Of a stretch of DNA of 64,000 nt, positions 47,995 through 56,804 are shown piece by piece. The stretch covers positions 117,927 through 181,926 of the forward strand of contig NZ_JAPDOD010000012.1 of the NCBI RefSeq assembly GCF_027587205.1, given 5' to 3'. A model generated the notes under the pieces. It saw only the letters and a list, made by a program, of their open reading frames with translations, made no database searches and was not told where the DNA came from. The stretch is from Solirubrobacter ginsenosidimutans. GTDB taxonomy: Bacteria; Actinomycetota; Thermoleophilia; Solirubrobacterales; Solirubrobacteraceae. The position numbers and the translations under genes were made by a program. How positions within the stretch are numbered: position 1 is the first letter of the stretch; every line of letters starts with the position of its first letter.

Positions 47995-50900
47995 ATGATC
48001 CCGAAGTCTCGGCGTGGCAAATCGTCCCGATGGTGGGCGCTGACGTCCACCTTGGCGGTCTTGCTGCTGGGAGGGCTTCCGGCGGTGAGCGTCGCCGCGT
48101 GCGAGAACCCTGTCGCCTGCGAGAACGCCAAGCCGGGCAGCGCGCCTTCGACCTGGCAGGTCGACGGCGCCGGCAGCTCGACGATCCAGGGCTATGCCAC
48201 GACGATGAGCGTCAACAAGGGCGAGACGATTCGCTTCAGGGTCAAGACGCCCTCGACCTCGTACCACATCGACATCTTCCGGCTGGGTTACTACGGGGGC
48301 AACGGAGCCCGTCTGCAGGCGGGAGGGATCCGGCCGACCGCCACGCTCCCGCAGACCCAGCCCGCGTGCATCACGACGGCGGCGACCGGATTGATCGATT
48401 GCGGCAACTGGGCTCTCTCCGCCTCCTGGGCCGTGCCGGCCGATGCGGTCTCGGGCGTCTACATCGCGTTGCTCAAGCGCGACGACGCCAGCGGCGCCAG
48501 CCAGATCCCGTTCGTGGTGCGCGACGACGCCAGCAACTCCCAGATGCTCCTGCGCACGTCGGACTCGACGTGGCAGGCCTACAACTCGTACGGTGGCAAC
48601 AGCCTGTACGCCTGCACGGTTTCCTGCCCGCCCGGTAACCCGAAGACGTACAAGGCCGCGTTCTCGGTCTCGTACAACCGCCCGTTCGACGGGACGCTCC
48701 CGCAGGACGGCGGCCGGTCCTACCTGTTCTACGCGGAGTACCAGTTCATCCGCTTCGTTGAGCGCAACGGCTTCGACGTCAGCTACACCAGCCAGGCCGA
48801 TGTGGCATCGAACCCCGCGCGGCTGCTCGACCACCGGCTGATCATTTCCAGCGGGCATGACGAGTACTGGTCAGGCCCGGAGCGCAACAACGTCGAGGCG
48901 GCGCGCGACGCGGGCGTCAACCTCGCGTTCTTCAGCGGCAACGAGGTCTTCTGGAAGACGCGGTGGTCGACGAGCGCGCTCGACGGCGGCGCGAACCGCA
49001 CGCTGACCTCCTACAAGGACACGCACTTCGATGCCCCCACCGACCCGGTGGCGTGGACGGGCACATGGCGCGACCCGCGCTACACGCCGCCCGCCGATGG
49101 CGGGCGCCCGGAGAACGCGCTCACCGGCCAGCTGTTCATCATCAATTCCGGCTCCTCTGACATCAAAGTGCCGGCGGCGTACAAGAACTTCCGGCTCTGG
49201 CGCAATACCGCCGTCGCCAACCTCACGGCGGGCCAGACCAGGACACTCGCCCCGGGCGCGAACACGCTCGGCTACGAGTGGGACGTCGACACCGACAACG
49301 GCTTCCGCCCGAAGGGCGCGATCCAGCTCTCGTCGACGACGGTCAGCGGCGTCGAGTCGTTCACCGACTACGGCAGCTCGACGCAGCTCAACACGACGCA
49401 GACGCACCACCTGATGCTCTACCGCGCGGCCAGCGGAGCGCTGGTCTTCGGCGCGGGCACCGTCCAGTGGGCGTGGGGGCTGGACACCACGAACGCCTGG
49501 AACGCCAACGGAGCGCCCGCCGCCGCCACGCCTGACCCCGTCATGCAACAGGCGACCGTCAACCTCTTCACCGACATGGGTGTGCCGGCGACGACGCTGA
49601 TGTCCGGGCTCATCGCCGTCACCGCCAGCACCGACACAACCGCGCCCACGTCGACGATCACATCTCCCGCTCCCGGCGCGACGATCGCCGACGGCACCGC
49701 GGTCACGATCACCGGCACCGCCTCCGACAGCGGCGGCACCGTCGCCGGCGTCGAGGTGTCCACCAACGGCGGCGCGACATGGCACCCGGCCACGGGTACA
49801 ACCTCGTGGAGCTACAGCTGGGTCGCACACGGCGCGCCGACGACGACGATCCTCACGCGCTCGTCCGACGACAGCGCGAACCTCGAGACGCCGTCGGCCG
49901 GCGTCACCGTCACGATCGGTTGCCCGTGCACGATGCTCGGGTCCACCGTTCCCACCATCGTCGACGAGAACGACCCCAACGGGGTCAGTGTCGGCGTCCG
50001 CTTCAAGGCCGACCTCGATGGGACGATCACCGGCGTGCGCTTCTACAAGGCCGCGGCGAACACCGGCACGCACGTCGGCCAGCTGTGGACGTCGGGGGGA
50101 ACGCTGCTGGCCAGCGGCACCTTCGGCAGCGAGACGAGCAGCGGATGGCAGGTCCTGAGCTTCGCGACGCCGGTCGCGGTCACGGCGGGAACGACGTACG
50201 TTGCGTCATATCACGCGCCGCGCGGGCACTACTCCGTCACGCTGGACGACTTCTACATGCCGAGCCCGGTGGGTGGGAACGTGCTCGACTCGGCGCCGCT
50301 CCGCCCCCTCGGGGCCAACGGCGGCACGCTCAACGGCGTCTACACCTATTCCGGCACGCCCGGCTTCCCGGTCTCCAACGGCAGCGGCGAGAACTACTCG
50401 GTCGACGTCCTCTTCGTCCCGAAGCTCCCGCCCGGGCCGGTGAGCCTGGTCACCGCCACGGCCGGCCCCGGGCAGGCGACGGTAAACTTCCTCGCACCGG
50501 CCAGCGGCGGCTCGCCGTCGCGCTACACGGTGACGCCGTACGTCGGCACGACCGCGCAGACGCCGGTCGTCGTCGACGGCACCCCGCCGCCGACCTCGAT
50601 CCTCGTCGGCAACCTCGATCCGGGCATCTCGTACACGTTCAAGGTGACGGCGAGCAACGGCAGCGGCTCGAGCCCGGCGTCGGCGGCGTCGAACGCGATC
50701 ACGCCGAACGCGCCGACCGTCCCGGGCGCCCCGACCGGGCTCGTCGCCGGCGTGGCCAACGCGTCGGCCACGGTCCGGTGGACGGCCCCAGCCGATGGCG
50801 GTCGCACGATCACCCGCTACACGATCACCCCCTACCTCGCCGGCGTGGCCAAGCCGTCGACGACCGTCACCGGCTCGCCGGCGCCGACGTCAGCGGTCGT

Positions 50901-53226
50901 GCCTGACCTGCTCAACGGCTCCTCGTACACGTTCAAGGTGACGGCGACCAACGCCGTGGGAGACGGGCCCGAGTCCGCCGCGTCCAACGCGGTCACTCCC
51001 AATCCGGCGCCGCGCTTCATCCAGCAGGTGTCGGGCCGCAACCCGAGTGGGTCGACGCTCGCGCTGACACCTCCCTCGGCGATCACGGCAGGTGACCGGC
51101 TGGTCGTCCTCGCGGGCGTCTGGAGCTCGGGCAACGCCAAGATCTCCGGGGTCACCGACGCCGCGGGGAACACGTACACGAAGCTCACGAGCATCGTCGC
51201 CTCCGAGGCCACCGAGCTCAGCGTGTGGACCGCGCCGATCACGGCGGGAGGCGGCACGCGGCCGGCGATCACCGTCACCGCGACGGGCGGTGCTGACATC
51301 GGTGCCGCGGCGCTGCAGTACTCCGGGCTGTCCAGCGCGGCTGGCCTGGGCTCGGTCGATGCGCTGAAGACCGCGACGGGCACGTCGGTCGCCGCGGACT
51401 ACGTGACGTCCGGTCCCACCCCGACCCTCACGGGCGACAACGAGCTCGCCGTCGGCTTCTACGTCGATTCCGGGTTCGGCCGCGCGCTCGGCGCCGACCC
51501 GCAGTTCACCCAGCGCGTCAACGTCTCCCCGACCTCGGACATGGAGTTCCTCGTGGAGGACACGACCGTCGGGCGCTTCGACGTGCCCGCGGCGCGCGTC
51601 ATGACCGGCCCCTCGATCCCCTGGTCAATGGCGACCGTGGTGTTCAAGAGCGGCGTGCCCGCGCCGCCGGCGCTCGGCGTGAGCCCCACGAGCGTATCGT
51701 TCGCCGGCACCGTCGGTGCCACGAGCCCCGCGGCCAAGACCCTGAGCATCACCAATCCAGGAGGCGGGACGCTGTCGTGGTCGGCGAGCGAGAGCGCGAG
51801 CTGGCTCGGCCTTTCCCCCTCGAGCGGCACCAACGCGGGCACGATCACGCTCACGCCCGACGTCACCGGCCTGGCCGCCGGGACGTACACGACCGACGTG
51901 ACGGTCACCGCCCCAGGCGCAACCGGCGCACCCGCGACCATCCCGGTGACCTTCACGGTCACCGCCCCGGTACCGCCGGCGCTCTCGGTCGCGCCGACGA
52001 GCCTGGCGTTCAGTGCGACAGCAGGCGGAGCGGCCCCCGCGGCGAAGACGCTCGCGGTCTCCAACACCGGGGGTGGAACGCTCAGCTGGACGACGTCCGA
52101 CGACGCGTCGTGGCTGACCGTCACGCCGGGTTCCGGCAGCGGCGCCGGCACGGTGACGGTCACACCGTCGATCACCGGCCTGGACCCCGGCGCGTACACG
52201 GCGACCGTGACGGTCGCCGCCTCGGGCGCCACCGGCTCGCCGGCCTCGATCCCGGTCACGCTCACGGTCGCGGCGCCGACTCCGCCGGCGCTCGCCGTCA
52301 CGCCGACGACGCTGGCGTTCTCGGCGACCGTGGGTCAGGCGAGCCCCGCGGCGAAGACGGTCGCGGTGAGCAACACCGGGTCGGGCGCGCTGGACGTCAG
52401 CGCCGCTGACGACGCGGCGTGGCTGACCGTCACTCCGGCCACCGCCACGGCGCCCGCGACGCTCACCGTCACGCCGAACAGCACCGGGCTGGCGGTCGGC
52501 ACCTACAGCGCGACCGTCACGGTCACCGCGACGACCGCCGGAGCCACGGGCTCGCCCAAGACGATCGGCGTGACCCTCACGGTCGCGGCCGCTCCGACGA
52601 GCCTCGTCGGCGCCTGGGGCTTCGACGAGGCCTCCGGCGCGACGGCGCAGGACGCGTCGGGCCGCGGGAACGTCGGCACGATCGACGGGGCGACGCGCTC
52701 GCCGTCCGGGAAGTTCGGGGGAGCGCTCAGCTTCGACGGCGTCAACGACCTGGTGACCGTCGCCGACGCCAACTCGCTCGACCTGACGACCGGGATGACG
52801 ATGGAAGCGTGGATCCGCCCGACGGCAATCGGGGGCCTCTGGCGCTCGGTGATGATCAAGGAGCAGCCGTCGAACCTCATCTATGCGCTGTATGCGGATG
52901 ACAGTGGGGGCAAGCCGGCCGCCCACATCTTCACCACCGCAGACAAGGGCTCGAGCGGAGCCGCGGCCACCGTCGCGAACGCCTGGACGCACCTCGCCGC
53001 CACGTACGACGGAGCGAACGTGCGGATCTACGTCAACGGGGTGCTGTCCTCCACGAAGGCGATCACCGGCGCGATCAAGGTGTCGACCGGGGCGTTGCGC
53101 ATCGGCGGCAACAGCATCTGGGGGGAGTGGTTCACCGGACTGATCGACGAGGTCCGGCTCTACAACCGCGCCCTCACCGTCGCCGAACTGCAGGCGGACA
53201 TGGCGGCGCCGATCAACCCCGCCTAG
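47995..53226 (+). CDS. Giant secreted multi-domain protein (DMFase-beta-like, DUF4082, FN3, BACON-like, LamG)
   Basis: 1,743 residues, GGAGGAG before the ATG, signal peptide ending near residue 35. Domains in order: an about 500-residue region like the beta subunit of N,N-dimethylformamidase (FRLGYYGGNGARL; QAYNSYGGNSLYA; RLIISSGHDEYWSGPERNNVEAARDAGVNLAFFSGNEVFWKTRW); an Ig-like domain (about 555-640); a DUF4082 domain (GVRFKADLDGTITGVRFYKAAANTGTHVG, about 645-805); two FN3 domains (about 810-1000); a beta domain (about 1005-1220); three BACON-like repeats (KTLSITNPGGGTLSWSASESASWL and relatives, about 1222-1530); and a LamG domain (LVGAWGFDEASGATAQDASG, about 1535-1735). A sugar-matrix enzyme or adhesin is likely; catalytic competence of the first domain is unproven. 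Confidence 0.88.
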   Translation: MIPKSRRGKSSRWWALTSTLAVLLLGGLPAVSVAACENPVACENAKPGSAPSTWQVDGAGSSTIQGYATTMSVNKGETIRFRVKTPSTSYHIDIFRLGYYGGNGARLQAGGIRPTATLPQTQPACITTAATGLIDCGNWALSASWAVPADAVSGVYIALLKRDDASGASQIPFVVRDDASNSQMLLRTSDSTWQAYNSYGGNSLYACTVSCPPGNPKTYKAAFSVSYNRPFDGTLPQDGGRSYLFYAEYQFIRFVERNGFDVSYTSQADVASNPARLLDHRLIISSGHDEYWSGPERNNVEAARDAGVNLAFFSGNEVFWKTRWSTSALDGGANRTLTSYKDTHFDAPTDPVAWTGTWRDPRYTPPADGGRPENALTGQLFIINSGSSDIKVPAAYKNFRLWRNTAVANLTAGQTRTLAPGANTLGYEWDVDTDNGFRPKGAIQLSSTTVSGVESFTDYGSSTQLNTTQTHHLMLYRAASGALVFGAGTVQWAWGLDTTNAWNANGAPAAATPDPVMQQATVNLFTDMGVPATTLMSGLIAVTASTDTTAPTSTITSPAPGATIADGTAVTITGTASDSGGTVAGVEVSTNGGATWHPATGTTSWSYSWVAHGAPTTTILTRSSDDSANLETPSAGVTVTIGCPCTMLGSTVPTIVDENDPNGVSVGVRFKADLDGTITGVRFYKAAANTGTHVGQLWTSGGTLLASGTFGSETSSGWQVLSFATPVAVTAGTTYVASYHAPRGHYSVTLDDFYMPSPVGGNVLDSAPLRPLGANGGTLNGVYTYSGTPGFPVSNGSGENYSVDVLFVPKLPPGPVSLVTATAGPGQATVNFLAPASGGSPSRYTVTPYVGTTAQTPVVVDGTPPPTSILVGNLDPGISYTFKVTASNGSGSSPASAASNAITPNAPTVPGAPTGLVAGVANASATVRWTAPADGGRTITRYTITPYLAGVAKPSTTVTGSPAPTSAVVPDLLNGSSYTFKVTATNAVGDGPESAASNAVTPNPAPRFIQQVSGRNPSGSTLALTPPSAITAGDRLVVLAGVWSSGNAKISGVTDAAGNTYTKLTSIVASEATELSVWTAPITAGGGTRPAITVTATGGADIGAAALQYSGLSSAAGLGSVDALKTATGTSVAADYVTSGPTPTLTGDNELAVGFYVDSGFGRALGADPQFTQRVNVSPTSDMEFLVEDTTVGRFDVPAARVMTGPSIPWSMATVVFKSGVPAPPALGVSPTSVSFAGTVGATSPAAKTLSITNPGGGTLSWSASESASWLGLSPSSGTNAGTITLTPDVTGLAAGTYTTDVTVTAPGATGAPATIPVTFTVTAPVPPALSVAPTSLAFSATAGGAAPAAKTLAVSNTGGGTLSWTTSDDASWLTVTPGSGSGAGTVTVTPSITGLDPGAYTATVTVAASGATGSPASIPVTLTVAAPTPPALAVTPTTLAFSATVGQASPAAKTVAVSNTGSGALDVSAADDAAWLTVTPATATAPATLTVTPNSTGLAVGTYSATVTVTATTAGATGSPKTIGVTLTVAAAPTSLVGAWGFDEASGATAQDASGRGNVGTIDGATRSPSGKFGGALSFDGVNDLVTVADANSLDLTTGMTMEAWIRPTAIGGLWRSVMIKEQPSNLIYALYADDSGGKPAAHIFTTADKGSSGAAATVANAWTHLAATYDGANVRIYVNGVLSSTKAITGAIKVSTGALRIGGNSIWGEWFTGLIDEVRLYNRALTVAELQADMAAPINPA

Positions 53227-53242
53227 GGCAGGAAGAGCGAAA

Positions 53243-53270
53243 GCGGGCGGCGCGTCCATGCGCCGCCCGC
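53243..53270. terminator. Bidirectional hairpin after the giant gene
   Basis: GCGGGCGGCGC (53243-53253) and GCGCCGCCCGC (53260-53270) form a perfect 11-bp stem with a 6-nt loop, between the stop of the giant gene (53226) and that of the convergent sigma-factor gene (53278). Confidence 0.6.
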
Positions 53271-53277
53271 AGCGCTG

Positions 53278-53940
53278 TCAGTCGAACGCCTCGGCCACGA
53301 GGCGCAGATGCGCGTTGCGGCGCAGCTGCTCGAGGCAGCGGCCGCGGATCGGGCCGATGCTCCCGACCGGGATGCCGAGATCGCGCGCGATGTCGTGGTA
53401 GCTGCCCGCGGCCTCGTCGAACAGCGCCCGCATCAGGTCGCGGTGGCGCGGAGGCAGCGAGTCCAGGGCGCGGGTGACGGCCGCGCGGCAGGCCGCGGCG
53501 TCGAGGTGCGCCTCGGCCTCGTCGCTCGCCGTCGTGGCGCCGCCGAGGTCGTCCGCGGTGGGCAGCTCGTGCGAGCCGCGCTCGCGCATGCGCAGGCTCT
53601 CGCGGCGCGCGGTGGTGGTCAGCCAGCCGCCGAGCGCGTGCGGCTCGCGCACGCCGCCGATCCCGCGCATGAGCCGCAGCCACGTGTCCTGCACCGCGTC
53701 CTCGGCCTCGTGCAGGCTGAGGCCGTGCGAGCGGGCGACGCGCAGCAGGTGCGGCTCGAAGCGGCGGACGAGCTCTGCCCAGGCGAATTCGTCGCCGGTC
53801 GCCGCGCGGGCCACCAGTCCGTCGAGGCCGGTCGCCTTGCTCGGCGGCCGGCGGCGGCTGAAACGCGCGGTGCGCTCCGCCTGGACGGAGCGCAGGTAGT
53901 CGTCGACGACGTGGTGATGCAGGATGACGGTAGGGCTCAT
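53278..53940 (-). CDS. ECF-type RNA polymerase sigma factor
   Basis: 220 residues from the ATG at 53940 (GGAG upstream). Region 2 (GDEFAWAELVRRFEPHLLRVARSHGLSLHEAEDAVQDTWLRLMRGI) and region 4 (RALDSLPPRHRDLMRALFDEAAGSYHDIARDLGIPVGSIGPIRGRCLEQLRRN) are complete. The N-terminal about 45 residues (HHHVVDDYLRSVQAERTARFSRRR) are an extension. No anti-sigma gene is adjacent. Three TTACAG repeats upstream (53990-54031) are possible control sites. It may direct expression of the surrounding secreted giants; that is inference from position. Confidence 0.9.
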   Translation of the reverse strand: MSPTVILHHHVVDDYLRSVQAERTARFSRRRPPSKATGLDGLVARAATGDEFAWAELVRRFEPHLLRVARSHGLSLHEAEDAVQDTWLRLMRGIGGVREPHALGGWLTTTARRESLRMRERGSHELPTADDLGGATTASDEAEAHLDAAACRAAVTRALDSLPPRHRDLMRALFDEAAGSYHDIARDLGIPVGSIGPIRGRCLEQLRRNAHLRLVAEAFD

Positions 53941-53989
53941 GGGGCACTCCAGGCGGGGGAGTTCGAGTGCCACCAACCATCTGAGGCGC

Positions 53990-54031
53990 CGGTTACAGCG
54001 CGCCTGCGGTGCGGTTACAGCCGCTTACAGC
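53990..54031. promoter_or_regulatory. Direct repeats upstream of the sigma-factor gene
   Basis: CGGTTACAGC occurs at 53990-53999 and 54012-54021, exactly 22 nt apart; a third TTACAGC follows at 54025-54031, 10 nt further. The array lies 50-90 nt upstream of the sigma-factor ATG, on the side from which it is transcribed. Helical-turn spacing suggests cooperative binding of an activator. Confidence 0.5.
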
Positions 54032-54035
54032 GCCG

Positions 54036-56699
54036 TCATCGCGTCTTCGCGCGCGGCTTCAGCGTCCAGCTCTCACCCGCCTTGTCCTTGACCACGACGC
54101 GGAACGTCTTGCGTCCTGGAAGCCGCTTCAGCGTGATCGTCTGCCGGGTCTTGACGCTGCGGCGCTTGGCGCCGGGCGCGGTGAGCGTGGCGCTCTTGAT
54201 CGCGGCGCCGTCGCGGCCCGCGGTGATGCGGACGGTGAGCCGGTGGCCGTGGCGGGTGAGCGCGACGGTCGGCGCGCAGCCGGCGACCTTCATCCGTGCA
54301 CTGACGTTCGCCACGACGCCGCTGTGCGCGGTGAAGGTGCCGCGGATCGTCTGGCGCGGGCCGGTGCAGAGGTCGCGCCGGAGCGTCAACGGCATCGTCG
54401 CGCCGCCGGTGAAGGAGAGCGCGAACTGCTCGAGCGGGACGTCGGGGATGCCGTTGAACGTGTTGTGGATGACGCCGTCGGCGCCCGGCAGCCCCACCTC
54501 GCCGAACAGCGGCAGCGTCACCGCGCCGGTCAGCGACAGCGCGAGCCCGGGGAGCGAACCCGCCTGCGGCACGGCGAACGTGACCGGGCTGGTCAGCGCC
54601 GTCGGCAGCAGCGGCGTGGTCGCCGTCGCCGTACCGACCCGCGCGCCGGCGGGGCACGCGGAAGCAGCGAACACGGCGGGCGCGCAGGCCTTGGCGAGCC
54701 GCTTGAGATCGGCGGTGAGAACAGGCGGTAGACCCACGTTGGCGACGGCGGTCGCCGCGTTGCCGGCGGGCACGGTGACGACGACGCGCAGCGCCGGCGC
54801 CTTGCCGGGCGCCGTCTGCCCGCGCTTGCCGATCGTCGCCTCGATCCGGGGCGAGAACGGCAGCCCGGCGCAGTCGGTCGCCTGGTACGGCGCGGTCACC
54901 GTGCTGGTGCCGCCGTCGGCGCCCTCGAGCACCGCGCGGACCTCCTGGGGCGCGCAGCTGGACGCGTTGAGGATGAAGCCGGGACGGTCGAACGTGAGCG
55001 CGAGCTGCCGGATCGACACCGGCACGCCGCCGATCAGCCGCGGCAGCGGGGTCGTGCGCACGGTCAGGCCGCCGTCGGGGCGCAGCGCGATGCTCCCGCG
55101 GACGATCACCGTGCCGAGGTCGACCGGCCCGACCTTGCCGGGGATGACGATCGCGAGCCCCGCGAACCCACCGTCATACGCGCCCGTGAGGTACACGGCG
55201 CCGTTCAAGGCCACCGGCGCGTCGCCGGTACCGGCGAGCGAGCTGACCGAGCCGACCCGCGACTCGGCCGGGCAGGCGCCCGCGTCCGCGGCCGCGTCGG
55301 CGCACACCGGCACGCCCTTCAGTGAGCCGGCCAGGCCGGGCGGGAGCTCGGTCGTGACCCGCGTGAGGTCCTGCGTGCCGTCGGCCCGCGAGACCTCGAG
55401 CGTCACCGCGCCGGCCGGGCGTCCGGCGGCGGTCGAGTCGGCGCCGATGCGCAGCGCGGGGTTGAACGCGGCGAGCGTGCACGCGCCGCCGTGGCCGTCG
55501 GCGTCGATCGTGAAGCTCGCGCCCACGGTCTTGGGCGCGGTGCCGCTCCACGGTGTGAGCACCGCGCTGAGGTTCTTCGTCCCGCACGAGGAGGGATTGG
55601 CCAGCACCGCGTGCGACCCGCCCTGGAACGTGAGCGCGAACGACGTGAACGGGACCTGTGGAAGGTTGTCGAAGATCGTCGTGATCTGGCCCGTCGCAGG
55701 GTCGAGCTTCACGTCGCCTGGGATCTTCACGAGCACGCCGGAGCCCTGCACAACGATGTAGAGGCGGAAACCGTCGCCGAAATACACCTTTCCGCCGAGC
55801 GATCCCAGCAACGGGGTCACAAAGGTCACCGTGCCGACCTGCGAGGCCGCCGGGCAGCCGTCGCCGGACGTGAACTGCGCGTCGGTGCACGCCTGTAGCC
55901 CGTTCGCCACGCCGGGCGAGAGCGTCGTGCCGACCGGCAGCGCGATCTCGGCGCGGCGCACGTGCGCCTGATCGGCGGGAAGTGTGAGCGTGACCGTCGC
56001 ACCGCTGGGCACGACCCGCTGGGACGTGTCGAGCTTCGCGGCGATCGACGGCGCGAACGGCACGTTCGCGCAGCCCGTGGGCGTGAAGGTGGCGGAGGCG
56101 GGCGCGTCGGCTTCGATCGAGACCGTCGCCGGGGCGCACGACGTCGGCAGCCGCATGAAGACGTGGTCGGGCATCGTGCCGTAGAGCGTGATGTCGAGCT
56201 GCGTCAGGCCGAGGTCCTTGTCGTCGAGCTGCGCGATCGTCGAGTCGAGCCCGCCGTCGGGCCGCAACGTCACCGACGCCTGGTTGCGGACGCGGACGAC
56301 CGTGAAGCCGATGTCGATGCCCAGCCGGGCCGGCTCGCCGGGCTGCGGCACGAGGTTGTAGACGTAGCCCGAGGCGGGCAGCGGCACGATCTCGCGGCTC
56401 AGCGCCGACGCGCGCCCGACCCGGGTCTCCTCGGGGCAGGCGCCGGCCTCGAAGGTTGCGACGGCGCACTTGGGCACCGCGTTCGGGTTCCCGACCAGCC
56501 CGGGCGGGAAGTGCAGCGCGACCCTCGTCGGGGTCGCGTCGAAGTCGTCGTGGATCGTGACGTCGGCGTGGGCGCCGGCTTGCGTCGTGGACGGCGTGAC
56601 GGTGAACGAGGCCTGGGCTGGGGCGGCGAAGGCGAGGAAGAACAGTGCGGCGATAACGGCTTTCACACCCGCCAACGGTAGGTACTGACGCCGTGTCAT
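54036..56699 (-). CDS. Large secreted protein with repeated Cys-containing beta domains
   Basis: 887 residues from the ATG at 56699, signal peptide (KAVIAALFFLAFAAPAQA). Three to four repeats of about 200-250 residues share the pattern P-P-G-L ... C-x5-F-x3-A-C-P-x3-R-V-G (PKCAVATFEAGACPEETRVGRAS; LQACTDAQFTSGDGCPAASQVG; VCADAAADAGACPAESRVG; ACAPAVFAASACPAGARVG) with a strand block (FDNLPQVPFTSFALTFQGG; FNGIPDVPLEQFALSFTGG). A basic Ig-like C-terminus ends it. No enzyme motif is visible; it looks like a lineage-specific surface protein. It shares a 105-nt divergent region with the Rhs gene. Confidence 0.85.
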   Translation of the reverse strand: MTRRQYLPLAGVKAVIAALFFLAFAAPAQASFTVTPSTTQAGAHADVTIHDDFDATPTRVALHFPPGLVGNPNAVPKCAVATFEAGACPEETRVGRASALSREIVPLPASGYVYNLVPQPGEPARLGIDIGFTVVRVRNQASVTLRPDGGLDSTIAQLDDKDLGLTQLDITLYGTMPDHVFMRLPTSCAPATVSIEADAPASATFTPTGCANVPFAPSIAAKLDTSQRVVPSGATVTLTLPADQAHVRRAEIALPVGTTLSPGVANGLQACTDAQFTSGDGCPAASQVGTVTFVTPLLGSLGGKVYFGDGFRLYIVVQGSGVLVKIPGDVKLDPATGQITTIFDNLPQVPFTSFALTFQGGSHAVLANPSSCGTKNLSAVLTPWSGTAPKTVGASFTIDADGHGGACTLAAFNPALRIGADSTAAGRPAGAVTLEVSRADGTQDLTRVTTELPPGLAGSLKGVPVCADAAADAGACPAESRVGSVSSLAGTGDAPVALNGAVYLTGAYDGGFAGLAIVIPGKVGPVDLGTVIVRGSIALRPDGGLTVRTTPLPRLIGGVPVSIRQLALTFDRPGFILNASSCAPQEVRAVLEGADGGTSTVTAPYQATDCAGLPFSPRIEATIGKRGQTAPGKAPALRVVVTVPAGNAATAVANVGLPPVLTADLKRLAKACAPAVFAASACPAGARVGTATATTPLLPTALTSPVTFAVPQAGSLPGLALSLTGAVTLPLFGEVGLPGADGVIHNTFNGIPDVPLEQFALSFTGGATMPLTLRRDLCTGPRQTIRGTFTAHSGVVANVSARMKVAGCAPTVALTRHGHRLTVRITAGRDGAAIKSATLTAPGAKRRSVKTRQTITLKRLPGRKTFRVVVKDKAGESWTLKPRAKTR

Positions 56700-56804
56700 G
56701 TCGCAGTTGCCCGGCAACTAGGGGAACCCCCGATGTACTCCCTTCGTCTGACCAGCAGTCTCCGCGCCCTGAGCGTTTTGAAACCGGCAAGGAGACCTTC
56801 GGAA

